From: Selaginella tamariscina | Taxonomy: Eukaryota; Streptophyta; Lycopodiopsida; Selaginellales; Selaginellaceae | Direction of reading: 5' to 3' | NCBI GenBank assembly: GCA_003024785.1 | Contig: PUQB01000142.1 | Location: 124,001-188,000, forward strand | DNA: 64,000 bases | Part shown: positions 1-12,508 of the stretch, in pieces | Numbering within the stretch: position 1 is the first letter of the stretch | Layout of the letters: every line of letters begins with the position of its first letter | Program-made: the position numbers and the translations under genes | The notes under the pieces: generated by a model | The model's database searches: none | Seen by the model: the letters and a program-made list of their open reading frames with translations, nothing else | What the model was told of the DNA's origin: nothing

Positions 1-166
1 CATGGCTAGAAGAGAGTTCTTCTGCCTCTCTTTGTTGGTCATAACAAAGTAGTTCACACAACTTGTTGACTTGTATTTTGTAGTTTGAGCACAAGTTGTC
101 CCATTTAGGCTTGCAATGCTTCACATCCCTTTTGTAACCAGCTTTCTCCAGCAACTCCATGATTTT
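1..166 (-). pseudogene. trihelix (SANT-like) DNA-binding domain fragment
   Basis: Read on the minus strand, this edge of the window is open for about 55 codons and contains the pattern LLEKAGYKRDVKHC followed by KPKWDNLCSNYK. That resembles the second and third helices of plant trihelix/Myb-SANT-like domains (G-Y-x-R, C-x-x-KW-x-x-L). Two consecutive in-frame stop codons lie just upstream (about 170-175) and no start or splice site is evident. It may be a fragment whose remainder lies outside the window, or a decayed copy from a transposon-associated gene. The assignment rests on a short motif only. Confidence 0.3.
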
Positions 167-1517
167 CTACTATCTTGTAGCTGTAGGCTCCATCTTCTTA
201 GTCCTGCTCCTATCCTTGTATACTTCTAATTTCTCCTCTTCAACTTGACAAAAACTAATGTCTCCTCTAACCCCCAATTTGGACTTCAATCTTGAGAATT
301 GGTTGCAATTGGAGGATCTCACCTAACAACAACATTCTCATCAGTGACAACACTATGGACATTCATGGATGGTGCACCTTGTGCAACTACACATACAAAA
401 ATGCAACTAAGCACCAAGCCCAAGCCCCAAGCTTCTTACCTTGTCCTTCCCGCATGGTTCTCTTGCTGCTCAAATCACTGCCGCAGCCCCGATCCGTCAA
501 TGCCCTAGTGACAAGAAAAAGTACAAATTTTATATCATTAAATTTTATGGGAAGTTAATGGTATTTTGTGATGTTTGTTGTTAATGCTAATTTAACTAAA
601 CGAGTGGTGTGAATAGAAAATTGTTAATTTTGTTCATTAAGTTAAGATTATTAAAGGATCAATTGGTGTGAAGACATTTTACGTCAATGGTAGTCATTAA
701 GCTAACTTAATCACTAGTGTGTAAATGAATAACAAAGATTTACAAGATTAATCAATGTCATTAAAAAGTTTTTTTTAAAGGATTTATAAGTACTTAATTA
801 GTTTCTATTTAATACGTTTAAAGAATGAAATGAAATTATAACAAAAATAAAACATTTACTTAATTCAACCTTTTAAATTATTGTTCAGAATGTTTATCTT
901 TTTATGAAATATGAATGGTTTCTTACAGTAAATTTAATTGGCAACTTAGTTCTTCATTATTATTATTGTACAAACATATTTAAAATTAAAAATTAAAAAA
1001 TTTAATAAAATGAAATTGATCTTAAAAATTACAAATTTAAATCTTCATGCACTCTTCATTATAAAAGTTAGAATATAATAATTAATTTATAATTCATCCA
1101 ATTAAACATATAGTAATAGTGTTTTGAAATATGATTATTTAAAATATTATCAACATTTGCTTATATATAATTTTAATTTATTGGAAATTAGCAATATATA
1201 TTTAATTCCAAATTGCTTTAAGATATATATTTAATCAATTTCATTTCCTAATTCAAATAAATAAGATATAATTTAGTGGCTAACGAAAAAACTTACATTA
1301 AACACATGAATGAATGAATGAATTTTTAAAATTTTATATTTTTACTTATTAAAACATGCTAAAATTCATTTAATTTGTAATTTGATTTCTCTGTATTTTG
1401 AATTATTAAATGTAAAAAATTTTAAGGGCAAATATTATTTTTCTAAGGAATTTATTAAAAATCTAGTATATACCAAGAATATACTAGGTATTAGACACAT
1501 TTGCTAGGTGAAAGACA
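167..1517. other. intergenic, AT-rich
   Basis: The first 400 bases have moderate GC content and a short unconvincing ORF. From about 560 to 1500 the sequence is strongly AT-rich with no gene-like signal. A small GAATGAATGAAT run lies at about 1308-1322. The last few hundred bases presumably hold the promoter of the acyl-CoA dehydrogenase gene, but I see no clear TATA box. Confidence 0.6.
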
Positions 1518-2729
1518 ATGGCGTCAGCAGTCCTTAGAATTGTCCAAGGGCATTTCCGAACAAGAAGTATAATCCGTGGGGGTCCTTTCGCATCATTTTG
1601 TTCTTCCTCTGCTCAGAATTCCAATCCTAATTTGTGGGATGAACACCGTTTAACTCCGGAACAACTTCAATTTCGTGCCCTTGCCTCTGTAAGTTTCACA
1701 TAAATTCAATTATATTACATAATACGTATTATGGTATTTTATGTACCATTTATGCAAACAGATTGCAGTTTTAAAACAAATATTTGTTTATTTAATTTGC
1801 TAGCGACAGGATTTTGCAAGAAAGGAGCTACTTCCAAATGCACAGAAATGGGACGAAGAAGAATATTTCCCGGTTGATGTCTTAAAGAAGGCAGCAAACC
1901 TTGGTTTTGGAGGTGTTTATTGTGCCCAAGACGTTGGTGGCCCTCAGTAATCTTATTTTTATATATTTATTTTTTAATTAACAGTTTAGACAATATTAAT
2001 AGCTTTAAGATTTGTATTTATTTGACAACGTTTAATATTAATATTTTATATTTCAGATTAAGTCGGTCGGATGGAGCTGTTATTTTCGAGGCTCTGGCAT
2101 ATGGTGATATAAGCACAACTGCTTATCTCACCATTCATAACATGTGTTCTTCTTTAATTGACAAGTATGTTTATGTATGTTATGTGTGTATATGTATGCA
2201 CATACGTACACATGCCACATATTGTGTTGTTGTAGATATGGAAACGACGAGCAAAGAAGAAAGTGGCTTCCTCAACTTATTCAAATGGTTAAACTTCTAA
2301 TTAAGTTAAACCTCTCACTTAGTTCCGTGTTTATGACAGGATTTACTTTCGTCTTACTGTTTAACTGAACCTTCAAGTGGTAGTGATGCTGCATCTTTAC
2401 AGGAAAACAATGTTTATTATATTATATATTAAGATTACTTTACTTTTATTACATTATCGAGCCACTGATACGTTTAATTGCATTTCAGACTTCTGCAAGA
2501 CAAGTCAACAATAGCACAGACTATGTTTTAAATGGTTCAAAGGTATTGTAAGGCCACATTATATGTATGTAACTATTCTTTTAAGATCGTTATGATAAAG
2601 ATTAATGGAAGCTTTATTTATTAATTACAGGCTTTTATTAGTGGAGGTGGTGCGAGTGATTTGTATCTGGTGATGGCTAGAACAGGAGTCCTGGACCAAA
2701 AGGCATTTCTTGCTTCCTTGTTGAAAAGG

Positions 2730-2797
<68 letters not shown>

Positions 2798-3481
2798 CTG
2801 ACTGACTTGCTATTTTGGGATAGGGTACACATGGACTTTCGTTTGGTCGGCCTGAAAATAAGTTGGGATGGCGTTCTCAACCAACAACTGCGGTATATTG
2901 TCATAATAACAGACACACAGTTCATATATTTACTTGCTACATGCAGCCACACACGCACACACACAAAAGAGAGAGAGACATGCATACAGACAAACATACT
3001 CTATATATTTATATATATAGTCCAGGTAATTTTGGAAGATGTACGTGTGCCTGCTGAGAATCTACTTGGTAAAGAAGGGCAGGGATTTAATATTGCGATG
3101 ACAGGTCTTGATGGTGGCCGAATAAACATTGGTTCGTGCAGGTTCTCTTTATATACATGAATACATATACATATAACATGTATTATAATAAAGTTCTTTG
3201 CAGTGTTGGTGGTGCTCAATATTGTTTGGATGCTGCAAGCAGTTATGTCTCAACTCGCAAACAGGTTCTATTCTTTTATTTACTTAATTATCTCTTTTAT
3301 TTATTTCTTAGAGTTATAGTTTGGGAAAAGTATAGCGGAGTTTCAAAACACTCAGTTTAAGCTAGCAGATATGCTAACCTCTATTCAAGCTTCACGATTA
3401 ATGATTGCAAATGCAGCTTCTGCTTTAGATGCTCATTCACCTAAGGCCTCCGCCTATGCTGCAATGGCTAAAAGGTGTGTT

Positions 3482-3516
<35 letters not shown>

Positions 3517-3812
3517 TTAAGCATCTTTTGATATCTAGATTTGCTACCGATTGTTGCTTTAATGTTGCTAACGACGCCTTACAACTTCATGGAGGATACG
3601 GCTACTTGAAAGACTACATGGTATGCTAAATGTGTGTATGCTTTATATATATATATATATATAGAGTGTGTGTGCAGATATCAATATTTATTTGTTGCGC
3701 TTATACATTGTAGATTGAAAGATATGTGAGAGATTTGCGTGTGCATTCTATATTAGAAGGAACTAACGAAATCATGAGAGTGGTGCTGTCCCGACACATG
3801 CTGAATTCATAA
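1518..3812 (+). CDS. isobutyryl-CoA dehydrogenase-like acyl-CoA dehydrogenase, mitochondrial (ACAD8 type)
   Basis: Thirteen exons, about 1518-1688, 1810-1946, 2057-2164, 2236-2287, 2340-2411, 2489-2542, 2631-2728, 2824-2892, 3026-3141, 3204-3264, 3320-3474, 3539-3620 and 3714-3812, encode a protein of about 400 residues. The N-terminus ([17 protein letters not shown]) looks like a mitochondrial presequence. Diagnostic blocks are [15 protein letters not shown] (FAD/substrate loop), [42 protein letters not shown] and a C-terminal [10 protein letters not shown]. The Glu in ILEGT is the catalytic base position of isobutyryl-, short- and medium-chain dehydrogenases, and overall similarity is to ACAD8 rather than isovaleryl-CoA dehydrogenase. 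Expected role: oxidation of isobutyryl-CoA to methacrylyl-CoA in valine breakdown. Exon 7 is 98 nt where phase requires 99; a G is missing at about 2688, so the frame breaks. The exon 5 donor is also uncertain. Confidence 0.85.
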
Positions 3813-4411
3813 GGTAAAGCACCTTGTTACCATATATAGATTGGATTCATACGTGTGTATGTGTGCGAATTTATATGTATGTATGTACGTGAACACAAGC
3901 ATCTAAACATTTAATATCTCTGCAGGTAGGTGCTCAAGGCCTTAAAGTACATTAATAATTAACATGTTAAATGTGGTTATCCCTTACGAGTTAAGAGTTA
4001 GTTGCTGAATGATTTGGGTTCGAATCCATGTAAATACCGTTTTTATATAAAAATCTCCTTTACATTATTTAAATGAAATAACTTAAAAATTTTAACCTAT
4101 GAACATTTCTACCCTACATATACATTCATTATTTAAACATATATATTTATCTTTTATCATTAAAAGATATATCCGTTAAGATTGTGTATTATGAATTTAT
4201 ATACATACATATAGCACACCCCCTTCGTTCATACATACATTATTCAAAATAAATAACTAAATATTTTAATTCATGAAAATGCAAAATTAATCTTTAAATA
4301 ATTTTCTAGTCTTGCATCTGTTCTAGAAATATCTTCCATGACTTATGGCAATCCAGAGCTTGTCACGTGGCATAATTGGATAATTAGGGCAAGATTAGTG
4401 AAGAACTGGCC
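3813..4411. other. intergenic between dehydrogenase and DJ-1 genes
   Basis: About 600 AT-rich bases between two genes on the same strand, probably holding the 3' end of the first and the promoter of the second. A CACGTGG G-box-like motif occurs at about 4364-4370, shortly before the DJ-1 start. Nothing else is recognisable. Confidence 0.5.
4364..4370. promoter_or_regulatory. G-box-like motif upstream of DJ-1 gene
   Basis: A CACGTGG core lies about 45 bases before the DJ-1 start codon. G-box elements bind bZIP and bHLH factors in plants and are often stress-linked, which would suit a glyoxalase-type gene. A single short motif is weak evidence. Confidence 0.3.
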
Positions 4412-5404
4412 ATGGCGAACAGAGCTGTGTTGCTCATCTGTGGGGACTTTGTAGAAGATTATGAGGTAAATGCACAGAAAGTTGCAGATTTTCGCTCATA
4501 CACATATATTCAGTATAATGTATGGTTTATAGATTATTTATTTTGATGTACTTGTCAGGTTATGGTGCCATTTCAAGCTTTACAAGCTTATGGTGTGAAA
4601 GTGGATGCAGTTTGTCCTGGAAAGAAAGCCGGTGAATCATGCGCTACAGCTATCCACGATTTCGTTGGTTTCCAGGTTAATTAGCTAATTAATATATGTA
4701 TGTATGCATATATATTATAGGCAGTATCTTCATTTGCACGTATACAAATGGGTTTCATATGTGCTGTAACTTTTTGTTTTTGCAAAGTAATGAGAATTAC
4801 GGACACATGTAGAAAGAGGCATTTGTGTGTATATATGTACATAATGCGCATATATAGCTGGGTGTGTTGTGTGTAGAGAGAGAGGTCTTTTTAGCTGCGC
4901 GTTTATGTATATATATGTATGTTAGTAGTTGTATATAGATATTGGTATGTATCTCCACTGAGACGTTTATGCAATTTATGATAGTGAATTGATAATATAA
5001 ATATATGTTTTAGTTACACAATTTTGGTTGTGCAGACCTATGCTGAACTTCGTGGCCATAATTTTACACTAAACAAGGATTTCGACTCAGTTAACGTCAA
5101 CAATTATGATGCGTTGGTGATTCCTGGAGGTCGTGCACCTGAGTATTTGGCTCTTGATAATCAAGTTATGGAGATAGTTAAGACGTTTCACAGCAATGGG
5201 AAACCAATTGCATCAATCTGTCATGGACAGCTGATTCTTGCTGCAGCAGGTATATATATACATACACATGCACACATACATACAGTATATTCAAGTGAGT
5301 ATGTCTATATGTCTGTGTCTGTCTTGTGTATTTTATTGTGCAGCGTTCAATTATACTTTCTTTACATAGATACTTGTAGATGTATTTTTATATGTATGCC
5401 TGCA

Positions 5405-5448
<44 letters not shown>

Positions 5449-7497
5449 TATCTTGAGTGACTTGAACTGTTTCTTTATTATATTCCATCTAGTATAATTA
5501 TATATAACATAGTATTTAGTGATTGTTTACTAATTATTTAACTTTTTCCAGGTTTATTACAAGGCAAGAAATGCACTGCATATCCTGCTGTGAAACCTAT
5601 AGTTGTTGCTGCTGGTGGTTCGTGGCAAGAGCCAGAGCCAATCTCAAAGTGCTTCAAAGATGGCAATCTTATAACAGGTGCGGCATATCCTGGGCATCCA
5701 GAGTTTATACATCTGCTTATTGAGACCCTCGGTGCAAGTATCGAGGGGAACAAGAAGAAAGTATTGATGCTTTGCGGGGTAAGTAATCAATAATCTCTCT
5801 CTCTAGGCGTAGTCCCGTAGCAGGTGCGGATGTGTATGTTTGCCTGTTGCATATGAATTACTCATGCATGTAGACATATGATACACCCATGCATAACTGT
5901 GTTTCAGTCAAATATATATGTGTATATAAATGCAGATATGTATGTATGTATGTATCTATCTATATATATGTGTGTGTGTGTGTGTGTGTAGAGAGACACA
6001 CACGCACACTCACGTTTATAGATATAGCCTTCTACATATACACACGTCTGTATATACTTATATATAATCCGTCTGTGTCACAGGTGTACGCTGTCTGTTC
6101 ATGTGGATTGGCATGCATATATACATGTATATGCATAGAATGCATACATGTGTATATTTAGTATGTATATGCATGCATGTATATACGTCCATAGCCTTCT
6201 TTCACTCTGCGTGTGTGTTCACAAAAACTGTTTTATCCGTTGTGTTTGTGTAGTATTCTATGTTTATATATGCGTGTATGTATACACATTAAAGATGTGT
6301 GAGATACACCAGTATCTACATGTATCTGTACATAATATACTGGCTTATTGGTTATACACAGGACTTTATGGAGGACTACGAGGCCATGGTACCATACCAG
6401 GCTCTTCTGGCAGTTGGCCACACCGTTGACGCCGTCTGCCCAGGTTTGTGATTACACCCATACGCACACACTGTATGGATATAGATTACACATGTATATA
6501 TACAGGTAAGAAATCTGGGGAGACTGTAGCCACGGCTGTACACGACTTCGAGGCAGAGCAAACATACAGTGAGAAGCGAGGCCATAACTTCCCACTGAAT
6601 GCAAGCTTTGACAATGTGACAGCAGAAGAATATGATGGTCTCGTCATCCCCGGTGGGCGTGCTCCTGAGTACCTGGCCTTGGACGACAAGGTGTTGAACT
6701 TGGTACGAGAGTTTACAAAGAGTAACAAGCCCATAGCCTCCATTTGTCACGGTCAGCAAATCCTATCTGCAGCAGGTGTTTAAAGGTAAATATTATTAAT
6801 TTATCCAAAGTATACAATTTTCTTAGGGTGATTTACAAGGAACTTCGGAGACATAATCTGTCGCACGTTCAGTAGCTTATTTCCTTACGAGAGAGAGAGA
6901 GACATAATAGAAGAACAACATCATATCAGCATAAACTGCCGAAGGAGGTCTCTCTCTCTCTCTCTCGTAAGGAAATAAGCTACTGAACGTGTGACAGATT
7001 ATGTTTCCGAAGTTCCTTGTATGTTAATTATTCTTAAGCTTATGCGTATACATATGAAATAACTTGTTGGCGTATCTTTTTATAATATTAGCTAAACCCG
7101 AAACAAGAGGGAAATCTAAGCTATTGATGTGACGTGTAATTTTCTAAGTGTAATCTTATGGGTATACTTAGAGATGACTTGTTCGTATATCTGTTTACGT
7201 GTATATTAGTGAGCTTATCTCTTATAGGAGTATATGGTGTTGTGTGTAGATATGCCTTAGACGACATAGATTAATTAGTTAACTGGCTTAAATTCATTTT
7301 TACAGGGGAAGAAATGTACAGCTTATCCTGCCTTGAAAACGCAGGTGGTACTTAGTGGTGCTGAGTGGGTTAAACCGGAGCCAATAGCCAGTGTACACGT
7401 AGATGGCTCCTTAGTAACTGCGGCAGCGTGGCCTGGTCATCCGGAGTTCATGGCAAAGTTCTTATCCGCCCTTGGAACTAAGGTACATTTTAAGTGA
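4412..7497 (+). CDS. DJ1D: tandem DJ-1/PfpI domain protein (DJ-1D-like, glyoxalase III type)
   Basis: Seven exons, about 4412-4465, 4559-4675, 5036-5249, 5552-5778, 6362-6443, 6506-6785 and 7306-7497, encode about 390 residues with two successive DJ-1/PfpI domains. Each half shows the GDFVEDYE or DFMEDYE opening with its conserved Glu, a [14 protein letters not shown] block, the nucleophile elbow ASICHGQ with the catalytic Cys, then GKKCTAYPA and a PGHPEF end. This matches plant DJ-1D, which converts methylglyoxal to lactate without glutathione and protects against carbonyl stress. The start lies in a gccATGGC context. The exon 6/7 junction needs GVLK-GKK, but only three Ts are present at 6779-6781, giving GV-stop; one extra T restores the frame. 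The two halves share motifs throughout, consistent with an ancient internal duplication. Confidence 0.93.
6835..7020. repeat. near-perfect long hairpin within DJ-1 intron 6
   Basis: Positions 6835-6903 and 6948-7020 are reverse complements with about two mismatches outside a variable (GA)n/(TC)n segment, separated by a 44-base loop. Arms of about 70 bases are far longer than chance. It lies entirely inside the intron between exons 6 and 7. It could be a small foldback/MITE-type element or a long hairpin RNA precursor; no transposase-like sequence is inside. No target-site duplication is obvious. Confidence 0.9.
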
Positions 7498-9387
7498 GTT
7501 TATTTAGTTGGTAAAGACAATTATAGTGCCTATGTGATGGTACCTGGTTTATGTAAAATATCTTACTCAAGAATCAATTATTAATTAAATGAATCATAAA
7601 TTTAATTCGGTTTTATAAGATTGACATATACACAACTGTTTTGAATGGGTGTTACCAATTATAAAACTGGTGTTTATTGTCATATAACAATTATATATAC
7701 ATTCAAGTCAAGGTCCAGTGAATAGTGAACTGAATTATGAAGAAGACTAATCAATCATTTTACATACTCATCTAATATTATATAATTATATATATTTGAA
7801 GCTCTGAGAAGACTAAGTAGTTTATGTGTGTTTAACGAGCTGTTAATATAACACCTTAGCAGATATGGAAGGGACCAGACTGTCTCTCTCTATACACGTC
7901 ACTACTAAGTCTATTATATAGGGACACACGCACACGCACACGCACACGCACATACGACCTGTATTTACTAAACTCGTGGACACGATTGACTACTGTGAAA
8001 ACGGCATGAAACATATAAACAGTTTACAAGTCAAGGTCGAAAGGAAGGAATCTTATTATTATTATTAGAGTTTGGAATTATATATTTATATATATAATGT
8101 ATTAAAATTATTATATCTTAATCATAAATGTACCTCGCAAATGTACAGAAAGATAAACCCACTACACCATGTTGATAGAGACAATTACGTGACTGAATAC
8201 ACATATGCGCGCGTATACACATATGGACACATATTTAGATAGTGTCTGATCTAACGGTTGTGAAGATGGTGTAACAGAGATTGTGACATATGGGCATAAA
8301 AAGGTGTGTGTTTAGTATCTCATATATTTGGCCTCACATCATGTGCAGGGTTGTTGTTGTTTAATCCCGCTGAGGACATGTGTATACCACCAGTGAAAAT
8401 TTTCCACAGCCAGCTGTTACATTGGAACAAGTTTATATATTATATAATAAGGTCCATATTATTATAAAAACTGTCAACTAGTTTACCTACTCTTCAAAAA
8501 AATAATATAATTTTAAAAATCTAGTGTATATGTTTTGGTTATTATTTGAAGCTTGGCTCCCCTGTATAGGATATTAACGATATACGATACCAAGCTTGTC
8601 GATTTGCTACACTTACGTACTTAAGTACGATTTATACCAATTATTTCATATAAAACCACGAAAACGTATGCCCGAAAGATGAGTTTTTGTTCGCTTTTCT
8701 ATATCCCGTCAGCAGTGTTAAAGAAAGTTCCAAAGAAATATATATATATATATAAAATGTATATATTCTATTACAATCAACTTTGCGGCGTGAATGGGGC
8801 CGTGTCTTGTAATGGAAGTACAGCCAAATTCTTCATGTTAATAATTTGATAGAGTTTAATTTTTCTTCGTCTGTTGCTCTCATGTGTTGTAGTTTTTAGT
8901 ATTTTCAAGTTTATCCTCTACGTGTGTGTGTGATGTGTGGCGTGCGTGCGTGCGTGTGTGTGTGGTAGATATCGACGGTACCCTTAATATACATTTCATT
9001 ACTAAACATGCATTATTTTTTAATATTTGATTATGAGACGTGAATTGTTTTATATAATAACTCCTTTATTATCATGATAAATAATCATTGTGAGATATGT
9101 GTTTGAAATTTAAAAACACTCTTTTAATACACTTAATTTCTTTTTTTAAAGAATAAAGAATTAAAATTCATGTTCAATTATTACTTATATGGTTAAGCCA
9201 ACTGTGAAATACGATATAATCAAAAAGCAAAATCAAAGGGTCCGTTAGATCTATAACAATCGGACGGTTGAATACATGACAGCTAAGATTGAATTCCAGC
9301 CGCACGATATGGGTTTTGCTTAGGTAAAGAAAGCCGGGAATGACGATGAACGAAGAACTGTAGGCATTTTCATTTCATTTTCCGGCT
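7498..9387. other. intergenic, AT-rich with microsatellites
   Basis: Nearly 1.9 kb without coding signal. It holds an (ACACGC)n stretch at about 7922-7952, TTATTATTATTATT at about 8053, a (TG)n-rich run at about 8923-8964 and scattered (TA)n. The final 150 bases before the GRAS gene are less AT-rich and probably promoter. Confidence 0.6.
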
Positions 9388-11275
9388 ATGGCGGATTGGC
9401 AGGGCGCTAGGGTTCATGGATCCTCGACCAGTTCTTCATCCTCTTCGTCTCGGGACCTTGTGTCTCCTTTGGCTCTAAGCTGCAGCACGTCTGGCTACAG
9501 ACACAGGTGGGTTCTGTCATTTTCCTCCCTGTGTTCTAAACTCCGCTGTGCAGATCCGGTCTTCTTCCAAGGATCTGAATGCGGTAGCAGACTGGGCAGT
9601 GAGCAGCTCCAGTGTACAGCAGCCTCCGAGCTCTTCCATAACCTCCCCTGTAGCTGTCACTGCAGGTACACCTTCCTCATCGGAGAGCGGTGACGACTCG
9701 TGGGGTGTGGAGCAGCAGAATTTGGCAGCAAGAATCATAGTCTCGAGAACGATGAGGATGCAGTACTGCAATTCATTGATAGCATGCTCATGGAGGACCA
9801 GATTGAGCAGCAGGCATGCCTCGACCTTGAGATGGGTGTGGGCGCATTCCAGGCTGAGCTTGCTGAGCTGATCCAATCCCCGCCGGAGGTAAGCAGCAGC
9901 ACCGTACCATGCACGATGGTGCAGTATCCAGGAACTGCTCGCCTGGACCGAGTGAATTCGACATGCCCAATGCATTCTCGCAGCAAAATCCCCATTTCGA
10001 ACCGGCCAAACAGCAGCAGAATAGGCAAAATTCACGACAGAGCCCCCCAGGCTACAAGAAACGGAGCCACATGCATGTGGCATCTGAAGAGGAGAAACAG
10101 GTGAAGAGCGATTTCTTCGAGATGATAAACAGGGTTGGATTCTTCGAGAGGCAGAATCTCTTCGGTTTGGAGTTATCCAAGCCGAGAACGGGACGTGTCT
10201 AGCAAAGCCCCCTATTCGTCCCCCGCGTCTGCTTATCCACCGGAGCGAACAGACAGCGCTCTGGGAACAGATGGACCTGGATTGTTCGATTCTTGACAAG
10301 CTGGTGATATGCGGAGAGGCAGTTTCTTCCGGGGATTACTCTACGGCATGGGGGCTTGTAGAAGAGCTTCGTGCACAAGTCGGACCAGACGGGACCGCAT
10401 CACAACGAGTGGTACACTACTTCCTACATGCCCTCATTGCCAGGATGAGCCACACAGGGGAGAGGCTGTTCAGTGTAATGTGCAAGTCCCGTCCCTCCAT
10501 CGCAGAGACACTTAAGGCAGTACAGATGATTCTTAAGCATACTCCGTTTCTGGGACTCCCACATTTCTTCACTAACAAGATCATATTGGAAGCTATACAG
10601 GGTGAACGGAAGGTACACATTGTAGACTTTGGCATCATGTACGGTCTCCAGTGGCCTGCTCTGTTTCAACTCCTCGCTGAGCGTAAAGAGGGACCCCGCA
10701 ACTACGTATTCTGGTATAGATCTCCTCCCAGAGTCATTAACCACAGTGGACGGATCCGTGAAACCGGTAGCCGCTTGAAACGGTGTGCTGCTGCCTGGGG
10801 TATACCTTTCAAGTTCCACTCCAGGTGCGTGTGTGTGTCTGTGCGCGGCGTACGCATACCTTAGCCTTTTTGTGTAAGACTTTAAACAGTCTAATCTGAT
10901 ACATGCATCCATGTGTGCATCAATGTTTACTTTTCTCTCTCTCGTACACAACAAACGTATGTTAACGTATTTCTTGCAGATCTTGCAATGGGAGAGTGTA
11001 GAAGCATCGACATTGCAGCTAAAAGACGATGAGGTGCTGATAATAAACTGCTCGTTTAAGCAGACAAACCTGTTTGATGAGTCTGTGATAGCGGAGAGTC
11101 CAAAGTACTTGTGGCTGACGAAGATAAGGAATCTCAATCCGAGGGTGTTTATCCAGTCGTTGGCCAGCCCCTTTGGTGGTCCCATTTTCATGACAAGGTT
11201 TCAAGCGGCTCTGCTTCACCATGCGGCCATCTTTGCTGCAATGGATGCCTGCATTTCACGCATGTTGCCAGACAG

Positions 11276-11310
<35 letters not shown>

Positions 11311-11620
11311 TGCCACTATACGTATATAACTTGGGGTCTACAGGAGGGTGATAGAGCAGGACAAATACGGACGGGAAATAATGAACATTATTGCGTGCGA
11401 GGGTGTTGACCGTGTGGAGAGGTCGGAATCACACCAACAGTGGCATGCGAGGGCCATCAAGGCAGGGCTTGAGATTCTGCCACTAAGTGAGACGCTGTTC
11501 GAAGAGTCCAAGATCTTTGCTAGGAATTATAACAGGGATCTAACGGTTGATAGAGATGGGAGTGGATGTGGATGGGTTGGAAACGGCATATCGTTCATGC
11601 TTACTCCTCCTGGAGAGTAG
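9388..11620 (+). CDS. GRAS-family transcriptional regulator (SCL14/LISCL-like), frame-disrupted
   Basis: The C-terminal GRAS domain is clear. LHR-I runs from about 10271 (DLDCSILDKLVICGEAV). A VHIID-type motif reads VHIVDFGIMYGLQWPALF at about 10610-10665. The PFYRE-like block and SAW region continue through exons about 10980-11275 and 11344-11620, ending GWVGNGISFML. The VHIVDFG form and an N-terminal segment around 9770 (AVLQFIDSMLMEDQIE) point to the LISCL group, whose members regulate stress and xenobiotic responses, often with TGA factors. The Ser-rich start MADWQGARVHGSS at 9388 is a plausible first exon. The ORF is broken: frame changes near 9723, near 9895-9940 (frameshift or short intron) and after 10190, plus three missing bases between about 10690 and 10720 where LRILGIDLPPR is expected. 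It could be a real gene read with sequencing errors, or a pseudogene. Confidence 0.8.
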
Positions 11621-12508
11621 CCTCCTCATGAAAACAGGTACACATGTGCAGCGTTTGTCTTTAAATTTTTATTATTGGTAGAGCTGCAAAACTACTTTGG
11701 TTAGGAGAGGAATAGTTTACTTAAAAAAAGCTTAGTATTTTTCTTTTATGTTATTTTTACTTACACTTTTAAGTCGTTATCATATATACATTATTTTCTT
11801 GTAGTCCTCGTGGTCCAGTCTTAAAATCTTCTCTACTTGTAGTCTAGTCTTAAAATCTAAGGTCCAGTCTTAAAATCTAAAGTCAAAAAACTAGCTTTAG
11901 GATATCAATAAGTAATTCTGAATACTTTATATCGTAAAATCCAATGACTACCAAATTATATATATATATATATATGTCACAATATAGATATTTAAGTATG
12001 CCAATAAAATAAAATATAATGTGTTGATAAAGCTGATGTTTGACTTTGTTTGTACGACAGAGGATGAGCTTGGATGATGTGTTGTGACATTGTAACGTAT
12101 TTGGAGATTTTTATTTTTATTTTTAACCCACGGTTTAGTTTTAAGTTAATTCATTATAAATTTTGCATACTTAGATATTGCTTTACGTGTTTTATAATTT
12201 TTAATGAAATATATACACTTAAAACTATACTTCATGAGAATCGATATGTTCAAATCATAAACAGCAAATGATTATATAGAAAATTAAAATTTTAAATTAA
12301 ACTCATAATTAGCTAATTAAAATGCAAGAAAATAATATCAAGTTAGTTGTAATTGTGTAAGTGGTAAATATGAGCTTCACAAAGTGCTAAAATTGCCTCG
12401 TAAGTTTTCCTGTTCAACGAAGCAAAAGGTAAACAATAAGCAACGCACACGCACGCACCGAAGTCTTTGTTGGTTGTTGAATGCGTACTTAATATCAACA
12501 CTGCCGTA
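11621..12508. other. intergenic, AT-rich, convergent gene ends
   Basis: The 3' flanks of the GRAS gene (+) and the RUNKEL gene (-) meet here. A short imperfect repeat, gtctagtcttaaaatct, occurs two to three times at about 11814-11880. Nothing else stands out. Confidence 0.5.

Noticed and set aside
5889..6429. Plus-strand ORFs within the long DJ-1 intron
   Set aside because: They are composed of TATG/TGTG repeats and are removed by a phase-consistent intron between CG and DFMEDYE.
9517..10299. 260-codon minus-strand ORF opposite the GRAS gene
   Set aside because: It mirrors GRAS coding sequence, resembles no family and crosses GRAS splice sites; treated as a shadow.
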